From: Chloroflexota bacterium
Lineage (GTDB): Bacteria > Chloroflexota > UBA5177 > JANWHV01
Assembly (NCBI GenBank): GCA_025924845.1
Contig: JAICHN010000173.1
Location: 1-9,842 of the forward strand
Direction: 5' to 3'
Length of the DNA: 9,842 nucleotides
Shown here: in pieces, positions 1 through 7,935 of the stretch
How positions within the stretch are numbered: position 1 is the stretch's first letter
How the letters are laid out: each line of letters begins with the position of its first letter
Program-made: the position numbers and the translations under genes
Notes under the pieces: model-generated
Told to the model about the DNA's origin: nothing
The model's input: only the letters and a program-made list of their open reading frames with translations
The model's database searches: none

Positions 1-185
1 AAGAACGCCCGCTGCATGGCGATCGGGACGACCCCGAGGCGCTGCTCACCCCTCACAACGAACGAGAATGGGGCGAGTGGGAGCCGGGCTATAGGACGCA
101 ACACCAGTCGCCCAACCTGCGGTTTCTGCCCTTGCATGATATTCGAGATGAGCGTTTCGCCGTGTATTTCCCAGTGGTAAAGTGA
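1..185 (+). CDS. C-terminal end of a probable GH127/DUF1680 glycoside hydrolase (5' truncated by window)
   Basis: This is an open frame that enters from the left edge (codons begin at base 3) and stops at TGA 183-185, giving about 60 residues. The tail reads LRFLPLHDIRDERFAVYFPV. It resembles the end of the DUF1680/GH127 family (beta-L-arabinofuranosidase-like), where a phrase such as 'PFYxIHDxRYxVYW' closes the protein. Other members of this family remove L-arabinofuranose from plant glycans. The catalytic domain lies outside the window, so neither activity nor localisation can be seen. A neighbouring GH31 enzyme fits a glycan-degradation setting. The family call rests on recognising one short motif and could be wrong. 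That this is a real coding end is better supported, by its amino-acid composition and by the hairpin just after it. Confidence 0.6.
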   Translation, partial: ERPLHGDRDDPEALLTPHNEREWGEWEPGYRTQHQSPNLRFLPLHDIRDERFAVYFPVVK

Positions 186-210
186 GTCGGCGGAGCAGCG
201 AGGTGCTTGT

Positions 211-234
211 AGGGGCACCCCTTGTGGGTGCCCT
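211..234 (+). repeat. Perfect 8-bp stem hairpin, probable dispersed intergenic palindrome or weak terminator
   Basis: GGGCACCC (213-220) pairs perfectly with GGGTGCCC (226-233) around the 5-nt loop CTTGT, and the outer A211/T234 and neighbouring G residues allow slight extension with a bulge. It sits 27 bp after the stop of the upstream hydrolase. There is no T-run afterwards, so it is not a canonical Rho-independent terminator. From memory, hairpins of the form 'GTAGGGGC(R)ACCC...GGGTGCCC' recur between genes in Chloroflexota-like genomes. That makes a dispersed palindromic element plausible, but only one copy is visible here. Confidence 0.6.
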
Positions 235-292
235 GAGCTTGACTACCGAACCCTACGGAGCAGCCAGGGTATTTGGCTCGTGCTGAACTAGT

Positions 293-309
293 AGAGAGGT
301 TGATCATTG
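293..309 (+). promoter_or_regulatory. Ribosome binding site deciding a TTG start for the GH31 gene
   Basis: AGAGAGG (293-299) lies 7 nt before TTG 307-309. No ATG or GTG in this frame is equally well placed, and the next good start would cut into the N-terminal domain. The TTG start is therefore favoured. Confidence 0.6.
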
Positions 310-2706
310 AACGAAGAGAACGACATAGGGTCTGCCGCGGGCTCCACTTCTTTCTCGAACCAGGGCGAGAGTTCCACGCGCGTGCTTTCTACCGCATTCG
401 GCAGACTCGAAATTACCGTATGCACGCCCCAGATTGTGCGGGTCCACCTCGTACGCGAGGGACAGCCGGCCGACTTCTCTTATGTGGAACCGCGTCAATG
501 GACCTCCGTGGCGCTGACATCCACTCCAGATGACCCCTCGCGCGTGGATACTGGAGCCTTTACCATACGGTTGCAAGCAAATCCGCTTGCTCTAGTGTTC
601 GAGGATCCGTCCGGCTCAACCCTGCTCCGCGCGCCGATTGACGCGGCCTTGACCAAGGATACGGTTCTTCGGCGGACGACTTCCGCCGACGACACGGTTG
701 AACGGACTGGGGTCGGCACGCACTTCACCTGGCCCGACGAGCAGCACTTCTATGGCCTAGGCGAGGGCGGCAAGCAGTTCGATCGCCTGGATGGGATGCG
801 TCAGCTCTGGAACAGTCATTTCGGACGCGGACCCGGCTCGGACATCGGCGTGCCGCTCCTCGTATCCACGGCAGGTTATGGCCTGTTCTTCGACAACACC
901 AATGACGCGCGCCTGATCGTTGGCCGCACCGATGGTGTGCGACGCCTGGTCTACGAAGCTGAAAGCGGCGCGCTCGACTGGTATTTCCTGTACGGCACCG
1001 ATCTTCGCGGGGTGATGGGTGAGGTCGCCACGCTGCTGGGGCACGCTCCGTTGCCCCCACGCTGGGCGCTCGGTTTCCTGCAGTCCACCCGGCACTTTGA
1101 CGACACGGCCGAGGTACGCCGCTTGCCCCGTTCCCTTCGCGAACGACGCATTCCCTGTGATGCGATCATCTTTCTCTCCACCTATGGCGATGCCATGGGA
1201 TGGAATCGCGGCGTGGGGCACCTGGAGTTCCAACCCGAGTTGATTCCCAATCCAAGCGAGTTGGTCACCGAGCTTCGCGAGCAGGGTTTCCAGGTAATCA
1301 CGCATGAATATCCCGTGCTTCATGAAGATTCCCCTTTGTTCGCGGAGGCCCAGGAGCAGGGTTTCCTGCTGGACGAAGGCTACGACCGACGGACACCGAC
1401 CGCGCGACCCACCACCAACTTTTACGAGGGTTAGCGCTACATCGATTTCTCCAACCCAGCGGCTCGACAATGGTGGTGGGAACAGCACCGGGGATTGGCC
1501 GATCTCGGCGTGGGCGCCTGGTGGCTGGACGGTGGGGAGGGCCCTTCCTCGTCAGTCAACATGCACGGCGGCGACGGCGTGGCCTTGCATAATATATACG
1601 ACCGCTTGCGCTTTGAGGCATTCGCGGACGGCGAGGCGGCCGACTATCCCGATCGCAGGCCGTTTTTCCTGTGCCGCTCCGGCGCGGCCGGGATGGCCCG
1701 CTTCGGGGCAACCTGCTGGTCGGGCGATGTCAACAACACCTTCGCCACCCTGGAGGCGCACATACCGCTCGGCCTGAACACTGGGATGTCCGGTATCCCA
1801 AACTGGGGTTCCGACATCGGCGGCTTCTTCCATCCCACCCCGGAGACCGGCGAGCTCTACGCGCGATGGTTCCAGTTCGGCGCCTTCTGCCCTGGTTTCC
1901 GCGCCCACGGTTGGGTCTGGCGCGAGCATCTTCCCTGGTCTCACGGGCCGGAGGTCGAGGCCATTTGCCGCCTCTATGTAGAACTCCGCTATCGCCTGCT
2001 TCCCTACACCTACACTCTGGCCTGGCAAGCGCACACGCGCGGTCTGCCCTTTATGCGGCCGCTCGTCCTGAACTATCCCCATGACCCGAAGGTGTGGGAG
2101 CTCGGCAGCCAATACATGTGGGGGGACGACATCCTGGTAGCGCCGGTTACACGGGAGGGCGCGACGGCCTGGCCAGTGTATCTCCCGGAGGGCGCCTGGT
2201 ATGACTACTGGACGGGGCAGCGTTACGTAGGACCGCTCGGGGTAACGGTGGAAGCGCCGCTGGACCGCCTGCCGCTATTCGTGCGCGGCGGAGCCATTCT
2301 TCCTCTCGTCCCTCCGACTCAGTTCGACGGTGATCAATCCTGGGACGAGATTACCTTACTGATCTACCCGGAAGGGTCGTCGCGTTTTGAGCTGTATGAG
2401 GACGACGGGCGCACCAATGAATATAAGCAAGGCAGGCACGCAATCACGGCCATTACCTGCACGGTGGAAGATGCAGGCATGACGGTGCGTATCCAGCCGC
2501 ACGAAGGATCGGCGGATGTATTGCCGCCCAATCGTCGTTACACTCTTCAGCTTATGACGGGGCCCCCTGCCGGCGTGCGGCTGGACGACGCCGCCCTAGC
2601 ACGACATGATGACGGCACGCGGCAGGACGCCGGTTTTTGGCATGACGGTCAGTTCACCTACATCCGCCTGGATGCGGCCCAGGGCACTGTAATGATAGAG
2701 CAATAG
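307..2706 (+). pseudogene. GH31 family alpha-glycosidase, full length but interrupted by one in-frame TAG
   Basis: GH31 enzymes are retaining exo-alpha-glycosidases (alpha-glucosidase, alpha-xylosidase and relatives). Counting the TAG as one residue, the locus is 799 residues, normal for the family. An N-terminal beta-sandwich (about 1-240, with FYGLGEGGKQFDRL near 148-161) leads into the (beta/alpha)8 barrel (PRWALGFLQS near 251). The barrel carries nucleophile D408 in WWLDGGEG and acid/base D474 in CWSGDVNN, followed by C-terminal beta domains. Codon 376 (1432-1434) is TAG inside FYEG*RYIDFSNPAAR, 32 codons before the nucleophile. The same frame continues undamaged to TAG 2704-2706. Stopping at codon 376 would leave a product with no catalytic residues, and internal restart at TTG 1495 would lack half the barrel. 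No signal peptide is visible, so the enzyme is probably cytoplasmic. Substrate is not predictable. The family is certain; whether the gene is functional is open. Confidence 0.88.
1432..1434 (+). other. In-frame TAG within the GH31 reading frame
   Basis: The codons read TAC GAG GGT TAG CGC TAC. GH31-like sequence continues in the same frame on both sides, so this is a substitution and not an indel. The ancestral codon could have been CAG (Gln), TAC/TAT (Tyr) or another one-step neighbour. I see no obvious strong stem-loop immediately after it. Confidence 0.9.
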
Positions 2707-2744
2707 GGGCGGCACGCCGAGGTTGGGGCTATCTGAGGGAATGC

Positions 2745-3881
2745 ATGGCACGGAAATTACGGGTCGCGGTGGTTGGGCTCGGCTTCGGGGCGGAGTTCGT
2801 GCCGATCTACCAGGCTCATCCCGATGTCGAGAGCGTCGGGATCTGTGACCCGGCAGATACGGTGATGCGCGCCGTCGGTGAGCGCTATGGTATCGCTCAA
2901 CGTTTCACCGACCTCCGCGACGTGCTGGGCGCCGACGTGGACGCCGTGCATCTGGTCACGCCCATTCCCCTCCATGCTGACCAAGCCGTGGCGGTGCTTG
3001 ACGCCGGCAAACACTGTGCCTGCACCGTTCCCATGGCGCTGAGCATTGAGGACTTGCGCCGAGTGGTGGCGGCGCAACGGCGCGCCGCACGGAACTATAT
3101 GATGATGGAGACAGCGGTGTACACCCGCGAGTTTCTCTTCGTGAAGCACCTGGCGGAAAGCGGTGAGCTTGGGTCATTGCAGTTTTTGCGGGGCGCTCAC
3201 TATCAGGATATGGAGAACTGGCCTGACTATTGGAAGGGCCTGCCGCCGATGCACTACGCCACCCATGCCGTCGCGCCATTGCTTGCCCTGGCCGGAGCGC
3301 GGGCGCACCGGGTTCACTGCTTTGGATCAGGGATAATGCGAGAGGACTTGCGCCTACCGTACGGCAATCCCTACCCGGTAGAGACGGCTATCTTCCGCCT
3401 TGAAGGTAATTCAGCCGCGGCCGAAGTGACGCGATCCCTCTTCCATACCGCACGAGAGTACACGGAGAGTTTTGCGGTCTACGGCGAACGGCGCTCCTTC
3501 GAGTGGCAGCAGCTTGAAGCCGAAGAACCGGTGCTCTTTACGATGGACGCGGCCGAGCAGACCCGCGGCCGCCCGATTCGTTCAGAGCGGGTAGGCGTAC
3601 CGGACCGCGCCGATCTTCTGCCGCCCGAAATCGCGAGATTCACGCGGCGCGGCGTCTACAATGCCGAGCAGCCACACCTATCGTTCCTCCAGGGCGGCGG
3701 GCACGGCGGCTCGCATCCGCATCTGGTACATGAGTTTGTCCGCGGCATCATCGAGAATCGTCCGTCAACGATTGACGCGGTTACCGCCGCTGACTGGACG
3801 GCAGTCGGCATCTGTGCCCATCAATCCGCCATGGCGGGCGGTGCCGGCGTGGACATTCCGCGATTTGACCAGAAAATTTGA
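2745..3881 (+). CDS. Gfo/Idh/MocA family oxidoreductase lacking the EKP motif
   Basis: The family uses NAD(P) to oxidise or reduce sugar hydroxyls. The 378-residue protein starts with a Rossmann strand and loop, VAVVGLGFGAEF (8-18). A second conserved part, VHLVTPIPLHADQAVAVLDAGKH, spans 68-90. The usual EKP motif, whose Lys is normally catalytic or substrate-binding, is replaced by T94-V95-P96 in CTVPMALS. The C-terminal domain has PPMHYATHAVAP (167-178), where H170 or H174 could replace the usual D-x-x-x-H pattern. ATG 2745 is preceded by GAGGG (2735-2739) at 5 nt. It starts 38 bp after the GH31 stop and 52 bp before the isomerase gene, so co-transcription is likely. A CTVPMA-type motif occurs in a recognised subset of the family, as I recall. 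Reaction and substrate are unknown; a lyase, hydrolase or redox role are all possible. Confidence 0.87.
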   Translation: MARKLRVAVVGLGFGAEFVPIYQAHPDVESVGICDPADTVMRAVGERYGIAQRFTDLRDVLGADVDAVHLVTPIPLHADQAVAVLDAGKHCACTVPMALSIEDLRRVVAAQRRAARNYMMMETAVYTREFLFVKHLAESGELGSLQFLRGAHYQDMENWPDYWKGLPPMHYATHAVAPLLALAGARAHRVHCFGSGIMREDLRLPYGNPYPVETAIFRLEGNSAAAEVTRSLFHTAREYTESFAVYGERRSFEWQQLEAEEPVLFTMDAAEQTRGRPIRSERVGVPDRADLLPPEIARFTRRGVYNAEQPHLSFLQGGGHGGSHPHLVHEFVRGIIENRPSTIDAVTAADWTAVGICAHQSAMAGGAGVDIPRFDQKI

Positions 3882-3933
3882 TGTTGTCGCGGGCAGCTGA
3901 GGTGAGGGAAGAACCGCGTTATAAGGGGTAAAG

Positions 3934-4896
3934 ATGAAGATTGGAGCGTTCGCGGTCTTGCTGGGCAGGCGCCCGTTCGAGGAAGCTCTGGACTATCTGC
4001 AGGGCCTGGGCGTCGAGGCGGTCGAAATCGGCACCGGAGGCTATGTCGGCGACGCGCATTGCCAACCGGCCGAGTTGCTGGCCGATCCGAGCCGGCTCGA
4101 CGCCTTCCGGAGCGCGATCGAGACGCGGGGACTGGAGATCAGCGCGCTCTCGTGCCACGGGAACCCCTTGCACCCCCAGCAAGCGATCGCCGCCGTGCAT
4201 CACCAGCAGTATGTCGATACGGTGCTCTTGGCGGAGCGTCTGGGGGTGCGCCAGGTGGTCACCTTCTCCGGCTGCCCAGGCGATCACGATGGGGCACTTC
4301 ACCCGAACTGGGTAACCTGCCCCTGGCCTCCCGACTTCACGCAAGTGGTGGAGTGGCAGTGGGAACGGAAGGTGCTTCCCTACTGGCGCGAACAGGCGGA
4401 GTTTTGCCGCCGGCATGGCGTGCGCACGGCGATTGAACTGCATCCCGGCTTCGTCGTATACAGTGCAAGTACCCTGCTCCGCCTGCGTGACGCCGTGGGG
4501 GAGGAAATCGGCGCCAACTTCGATCCGAGCCATCTGTTCTGGCAAGGCGCCGACCCTCTTGAGGTGATTCGCGCTCTGGCGGGGGCTATTTACCATGTTC
4601 ATGCCAAGGACACCGGGATCGATGGACACAACACACGGCGTGACGGTGTGCTCGATACCACGCCGTATGCCGATGTTCTCAATCGCTCCTGGGTCTTCCG
4701 TACCGTGGGCTATGGGCATGGCGCGGAGTTCTGGAAGAGCCTGGTGAGCGCACTGCGCCTGGTCGGCTACGATCATGTATTGAGCATCGAGCATGAGGAC
4801 AGCCTGCTTTCGGTGCGCGAGGGCTTGACCAAGGCGGTGGCACTGCTGAAAGAGGCGGTGATCGGCGAACCGGCGGGAACCATGTGGTGGGCTTAG
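3934..4896 (+). CDS. Sugar phosphate isomerase/epimerase-like TIM barrel (xylose isomerase-like, AP_endonuc_2)
   Basis: This 320-residue protein has the xylose-isomerase-like TIM barrel found in sugar epimerases, keto-sugar isomerases and some glycoside-eliminating enzymes. It opens with strand MKIGAFAVLL, and VEAVEIGTGG (27-36) follows. Likely metal ligands are E168 in IELHPG, D197 in NFDPSH, H223 in HVHAKD and E286 in SIEHED, the set expected for a divalent metal site. ATG 3934 follows AAGGGG (3923-3928) at 5 nt. It ends with TAG 4894-4896, 14 bp before the next gene, and its stop overlaps that gene's Shine-Dalgarno sequence (TAGGAG), which suggests translational coupling. Being flanked by two Gfo/Idh/MocA genes argues that it acts on an oxidised or keto-sugar intermediate. 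No signal peptide is seen, so it is cytoplasmic. Exact substrate is unknown. Confidence 0.88.
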   Translation: MKIGAFAVLLGRRPFEEALDYLQGLGVEAVEIGTGGYVGDAHCQPAELLADPSRLDAFRSAIETRGLEISALSCHGNPLHPQQAIAAVHHQQYVDTVLLAERLGVRQVVTFSGCPGDHDGALHPNWVTCPWPPDFTQVVEWQWERKVLPYWREQAEFCRRHGVRTAIELHPGFVVYSASTLLRLRDAVGEEIGANFDPSHLFWQGADPLEVIRALAGAIYHVHAKDTGIDGHNTRRDGVLDTTPYADVLNRSWVFRTVGYGHGAEFWKSLVSALRLVGYDHVLSIEHEDSLLSVREGLTKAVALLKEAVIGEPAGTMWWA

Positions 4897-4910
4897 GAGC
4901 GTTATAAATA

Positions 4911-5927
4911 ATGGACAGACTGCGCGCGGTGCTGGTCGGGGCAGGCGGCATGGGCCGGACCTGGGCGAAAAACCTGCTCGGTTGCGATCAGGTCGAGTTG
5001 GTTGGTTGGGTCGATATTCGGCCCGAGGCCGCGGTCGAGGCGGCCGGCGCGCTCGGCCTGAGCGATGTGCGGGTGGGAGCGACGCTTCGCGAGGTACTTG
5101 ACGTCCGGCGGCCGGACTTCGTGGTAGACGTATCGACGCCGGAAGCGCACCACGATGTGACGCTGGAGGCGCTGGCCGATGGGCTGCCCGTGCTGGGCGA
5201 GAAGCCCATGGCGGACACCATGGAGCGGGCGCGGGAGATGGTAGCCGCGTCTGAACGCTCCGGTAAGCTATACATGGTGAGCCAGAGTCGGCGGTATCAT
5301 GCGGGTCTGGCTACGCTAAAGGAGTTGATCACGGCAAATCTTGGCCCGCTCGGCATCCTAAACGCCGATTTCTTTCTCGGCCCACATTTCGGCGGCTTCC
5401 GCGAGACCATGGCGAGCCCTCTGCTTCTGGACATGGCCATTCATACGTTTGACGCGGCGCGCTACCTGTCGGGGGCCGACCCGGTAGCCGTCTATTGCGA
5501 GGAGTTCAATCCGTCCTGGAGTTGGTATGAGGGTGCTTCGTGCGCCACGGCCCTGTTCGAAATGAGCGGTGGACTCCGCTACACCTACCGGGGAGGGTGG
5601 TCAGCCGAAGGCCGCCACACCTCGTGGGAAGGCGAGTGGCGCGCCGTAGGACCCTACGGCACCGCGACCTGGGATGGACATGGTGCGCCGGTCGCCGAGG
5701 TGGTGACGGGGCGCGAGGGATTCTTCTCGCCGACCGAGGAGCGCACACGCGCGGTCCCGGCCTGGGAACACGTCGCTATCGCCGGCTCGCTGCGCGACTT
5801 TCTAACGGCGATCACGACCGGCTCGACGCCGATGGGCGAGTGCCATGACAACATCAAGAGCCTTGCCATGGTCTTCGCCGCCATGGAGTCAGCGGCGACG
5901 GGAAAGCGCGTCACCATTAACGGGTAG
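4911..5927 (+). CDS. Gfo/Idh/MocA family oxidoreductase with canonical EKP motif
   Basis: This 338-residue NAD(P)-dependent sugar or cyclitol dehydrogenase-like protein looks fully equipped. The dinucleotide-binding loop is G10-A-G-G-M-G15, the acidic end of strand 2 is WVDIRPEA (33-40), and the catalytic motif GEKPM is intact at E97-K98-P99. The substrate-side motif LLLDMAIHTFD gives D174, H178 and D181. ATG 4911 is preceded by TAGGAG (4894-4899, shared with the upstream stop) at 11 nt. It closes the trio that begins at 2745, and TAG 5925-5927 is followed by another in-frame TAG five codons later. It differs from the first Gfo protein in all key motifs, so the two are not a recent duplication and probably catalyse different steps. 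Likely reactions are oxidation of a glycoside or reduction of a keto-sugar; substrate cannot be read from sequence. Confidence 0.92.
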   Translation: MDRLRAVLVGAGGMGRTWAKNLLGCDQVELVGWVDIRPEAAVEAAGALGLSDVRVGATLREVLDVRRPDFVVDVSTPEAHHDVTLEALADGLPVLGEKPMADTMERAREMVAASERSGKLYMVSQSRRYHAGLATLKELITANLGPLGILNADFFLGPHFGGFRETMASPLLLDMAIHTFDAARYLSGADPVAVYCEEFNPSWSWYEGASCATALFEMSGGLRYTYRGGWSAEGRHTSWEGEWRAVGPYGTATWDGHGAPVAEVVTGREGFFSPTEERTRAVPAWEHVAIAGSLRDFLTAITTGSTPMGECHDNIKSLAMVFAAMESAATGKRVTING

Positions 5928-5980
5928 ATGCTATCTTTCCTCTAGGCACGGAAGCACAGGGCCGCACCGGGAGGTACGTC

Positions 5981-6853
5981 ATGCGAGCAACAGGTCAACC
6001 GCTCCGTCTCTTTCTGGCTGCGGCCGTGATGCTCGGCGGTCTGAGCAGCGCCATCGGTTCCGTTTCGGCGGCCCGAGCGGCAGTGAGTTCCCGGGCGGTC
6101 TCCGCTGCCGTCGTGCCGGCACGCGCTCAGGGTGCGGTAGGCCCCCTGATCAATATTCCTCAGACCTGGAACAATTGCGGGCCCGCTTCGATAGCGGAGG
6201 TTCTGGCCTATTGGGGGATCGATCGCACGCAGGATCAGGTGCGGGTGGCGCTTCGAGTTAATGGGATTGGGCGAGGGATGAGTCCCTACGGCGTGCCCGG
6301 CTATGCACGGAGTGTGGGAGTCAGAGCGTTGGTTGGGGTAGGCGGCAGCGAAACCTTGATCAAAGATCTGATCAGCAACGGCTTTCCGGTCATCGTCAGC
6401 CAACTGGTGAGCCTGGCGGATCCGATAGGCCACTATCGGCCAGTCGAGGCATACGACGACCGGCAGAGCATCTTCACCTCGAGCGATCCCTATCTTGGTC
6501 CCGGCCATGAGATCACGTACGCCGACTTCAAAACGATGTGGAGCCGCTCCGGCAACGGCTTTATCGTGCTCTATCCTGCCGCTCGGCAGGCGCGGCTTGG
6601 CGCGGTCCTGGGCGCTGCCAAATGGAACAAGATCGCTGCCTATAGGCATGACCTGGCGCAGCTCAAGGCCGGTCGCCGTCATTCGGTGGGAGTGGGGATG
6701 CCGGCGAGCCTGGCCAAAGGCTACCACTATCTGGGTATGGCGTGGGACGAGGCACAGCTCGGTCTTAAGAAAGCTGCCGTGGCCCATTTGCGGATGGCGG
6801 TGAGCGGCGGCGCCAATCCAATCGAGGTGAACTGGATCCGCGCCGCGCTGTAA
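5981..6853 (+). CDS. Exported protein with C39-like cysteine peptidase domain
   Basis: The 290-residue protein begins with a probable Sec signal peptide: MRATGQPLRLF, then a hydrophobic Ala/Leu stretch to about residue 27 and a possible cleavage around SAARA. A Peptidase_C39-like domain follows: Q61 and C66 in PQTWNNCGPAS (oxyanion Gln and nucleophile Cys), H151 in GHYRPVEAY and D169 in SSDPY complete the expected papain-like set. The C-terminal 70 residues are helical and Ala-rich (GYHYLGMAWDEAQL), reminiscent of a single TPR-like hairpin. GGGAGGT-type RBS (GGGAGGT at 5969-5975) is 5 nt before ATG 5981. No ABC transporter or double-Gly leader gene is nearby, so it is not a bacteriocin-type C39 exporter. 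Extracellular or wall-associated proteolysis is the best guess. Its tie to sugar metabolism is only positional. Confidence 0.82.
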   Translation: MRATGQPLRLFLAAAVMLGGLSSAIGSVSAARAAVSSRAVSAAVVPARAQGAVGPLINIPQTWNNCGPASIAEVLAYWGIDRTQDQVRVALRVNGIGRGMSPYGVPGYARSVGVRALVGVGGSETLIKDLISNGFPVIVSQLVSLADPIGHYRPVEAYDDRQSIFTSSDPYLGPGHEITYADFKTMWSRSGNGFIVLYPAARQARLGAVLGAAKWNKIAAYRHDLAQLKAGRRHSVGVGMPASLAKGYHYLGMAWDEAQLGLKKAAVAHLRMAVSGGANPIEVNWIRAAL

Positions 6854-6898
6854 ACTGCGTGGTGAAGGAAGTTCATCCCCGCCGGCCTGCCGGGAAAT

Positions 6899-6912
6899 GG
6901 AGAGTCATGATG
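6899..6912 (+). promoter_or_regulatory. Ribosome binding site supporting an upstream start for the esterase
   Basis: GGAG (6899-6902) lies 4 nt before ATG 6907 and 7 nt before ATG 6910, so the second ATG is slightly preferred. The later ATG 7087, which follows the in-frame TAG, has only AGGG one base upstream. That spacing is poor for initiation. Confidence 0.6.
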
Positions 6913-7935
6913 GGTCCATGGTCCTTTGCACTACATGGCCGGTATGACGAGAGGACTTTTCGGAGCACGGTGTTGGAAAGAAATCCAGTGGGAGACCCGG
7001 CTGAGCGACCGGTGTGGGTATACCTACCGCCTGGCTAGGACGAGCAGCGCGGGCGCCATTATCCCACGATCTATCTGATCCAGGGCATGACCGGCCAGCT
7101 TGATATGTGGCGCAATCGGACACCGTTCCGCAAGAACTTCCCGGAAATGGTGGATGAACTGTTCGCCGCGGGCGATGTGCCCCCGTGCTTGGTAGTGTGG
7201 GTTGATTGCTGGACCTCGTTGGGTGGAAGTCAGTTTCTCGACTCACCGGCCACCGGGCGCTACTACACCTATCTATGCGACGAAGTAGTGCCTTGGATCG
7301 ACCAGCACTACCGTACGCTGCCTGAGGCGGCTCATCGAGGGATCGCCGGCAAATCGAGCGGCGGTTACGGCGCGATGATCACGCCGATGTTGCGTCCGGA
7401 TCTGTGGGGAGGCCTGGCTACTCACGCGGGCGACGCGCTGTTCGAGACATGCTACCTGCCCGATTTCCGCGTCTCGGCTCGAACGCTACGGGACAAATAC
7501 GGCGGATCGTTTGAGCGCTTCTGGACTAATTTCCGCTCCCGTCCCGCCTTCTCGAAAGAAGGTGACGATACGCTGGTAAACTACTATTGTATGGCGGCCT
7601 GCTATTCGGCCGAGCCGGACGGCACGGTGCGCCTCCCTTATAATCCGGCGACCGGCGAGCTAATTCCTGAAGTCTGGGCGCGTTGGTTGGCCGTGGACCC
7701 GGTGCGCATGGTGGCGAACCGGGCGGAAGCGTTGCGCGGCCTGCGCGCCATTTATATTGACGCGGGCTTACGCGATCAGTTTTATCTCGACCTTGGCGCG
7801 GAGGCGTTCAGGCATGCCCTTGAAGGGATTGGGGTAACGGACGTTTACTTTGAGCTGTTCGAGGCCACGCATTCGGCCATTGAATATCGATACCCGCTGA
7901 GCTTGAAGTACCTGGCGGAACGACTCGCGCCATAA
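6910..7935 (+). pseudogene. Alpha/beta-hydrolase putative esterase (esterase D/feruloyl-esterase-like), interrupted by one in-frame TAG
   Basis: The family (PF00756-type) hydrolyses ester bonds, for instance acyl or feruloyl groups on glycans. From ATG 6910 the frame covers 341 residues counting the TAG. Before the TAG it reads ALHGRYDERTFRSTV and ends VWVYLPPG; after it comes DEQRGRHYPTIYLIQG. Members of this family usually have 'LPPGYD' here, so TAG 7036-7038 (codon 43) most likely replaces Tyr. The catalytic set is S149 in GKSSGGYG, D289 in IDAGLRDQF and H321 in ATHSAIEY. A product starting at ATG 7087 would lose the first beta strands and the oxyanion region, so it is unlikely to fold. 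No signal peptide is seen. It is 56 bp downstream of the C39-like gene and may share its transcript. Family certain; function in doubt. Confidence 0.85.
7036..7038 (+). other. In-frame TAG within the esterase reading frame
   Basis: The codons read CCG CCT GGC TAG GAC GAG. The flanking residues match the conserved LPPG[Y]D block of the family, so TAC or TAT to TAG is the likely change. As in the GH31 locus the preceding codon is Gly (GGY), and no frameshift is present. Confidence 0.88.

Noticed and set aside
239..275. TTGACT with a downstream TATTTG as a sigma-70 promoter for GH31
   Set aside because: The boxes are 25 bp apart, too far for a normal promoter, and the -10 match is poor.
757..1488. 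243-codon minus-strand open frame opposite the GH31 gene
   Set aside because: It lies wholly over a clear GH31 coding region, its protein shows no recognisable motif, and long antisense frames are common in GC-rich genes.
3919..4794. 291-codon minus-strand open frame opposite the TIM-barrel gene
   Set aside because: It is the antisense shadow of a gene with clear metal-site motifs; no family features of its own.
5942..6787. 281-codon minus-strand open frame opposite the C39-like gene
   Set aside because: The plus strand has the signal peptide, RBS and catalytic motifs; the reverse product has none.
1432..7038. Complete genome-wide reassignment of TAG as a sense codon
   Set aside because: TAG is the natural end of five loci in this window, and reading through Gfo2's TAG (and the second TAG at 5943) would run into the C39-like gene.
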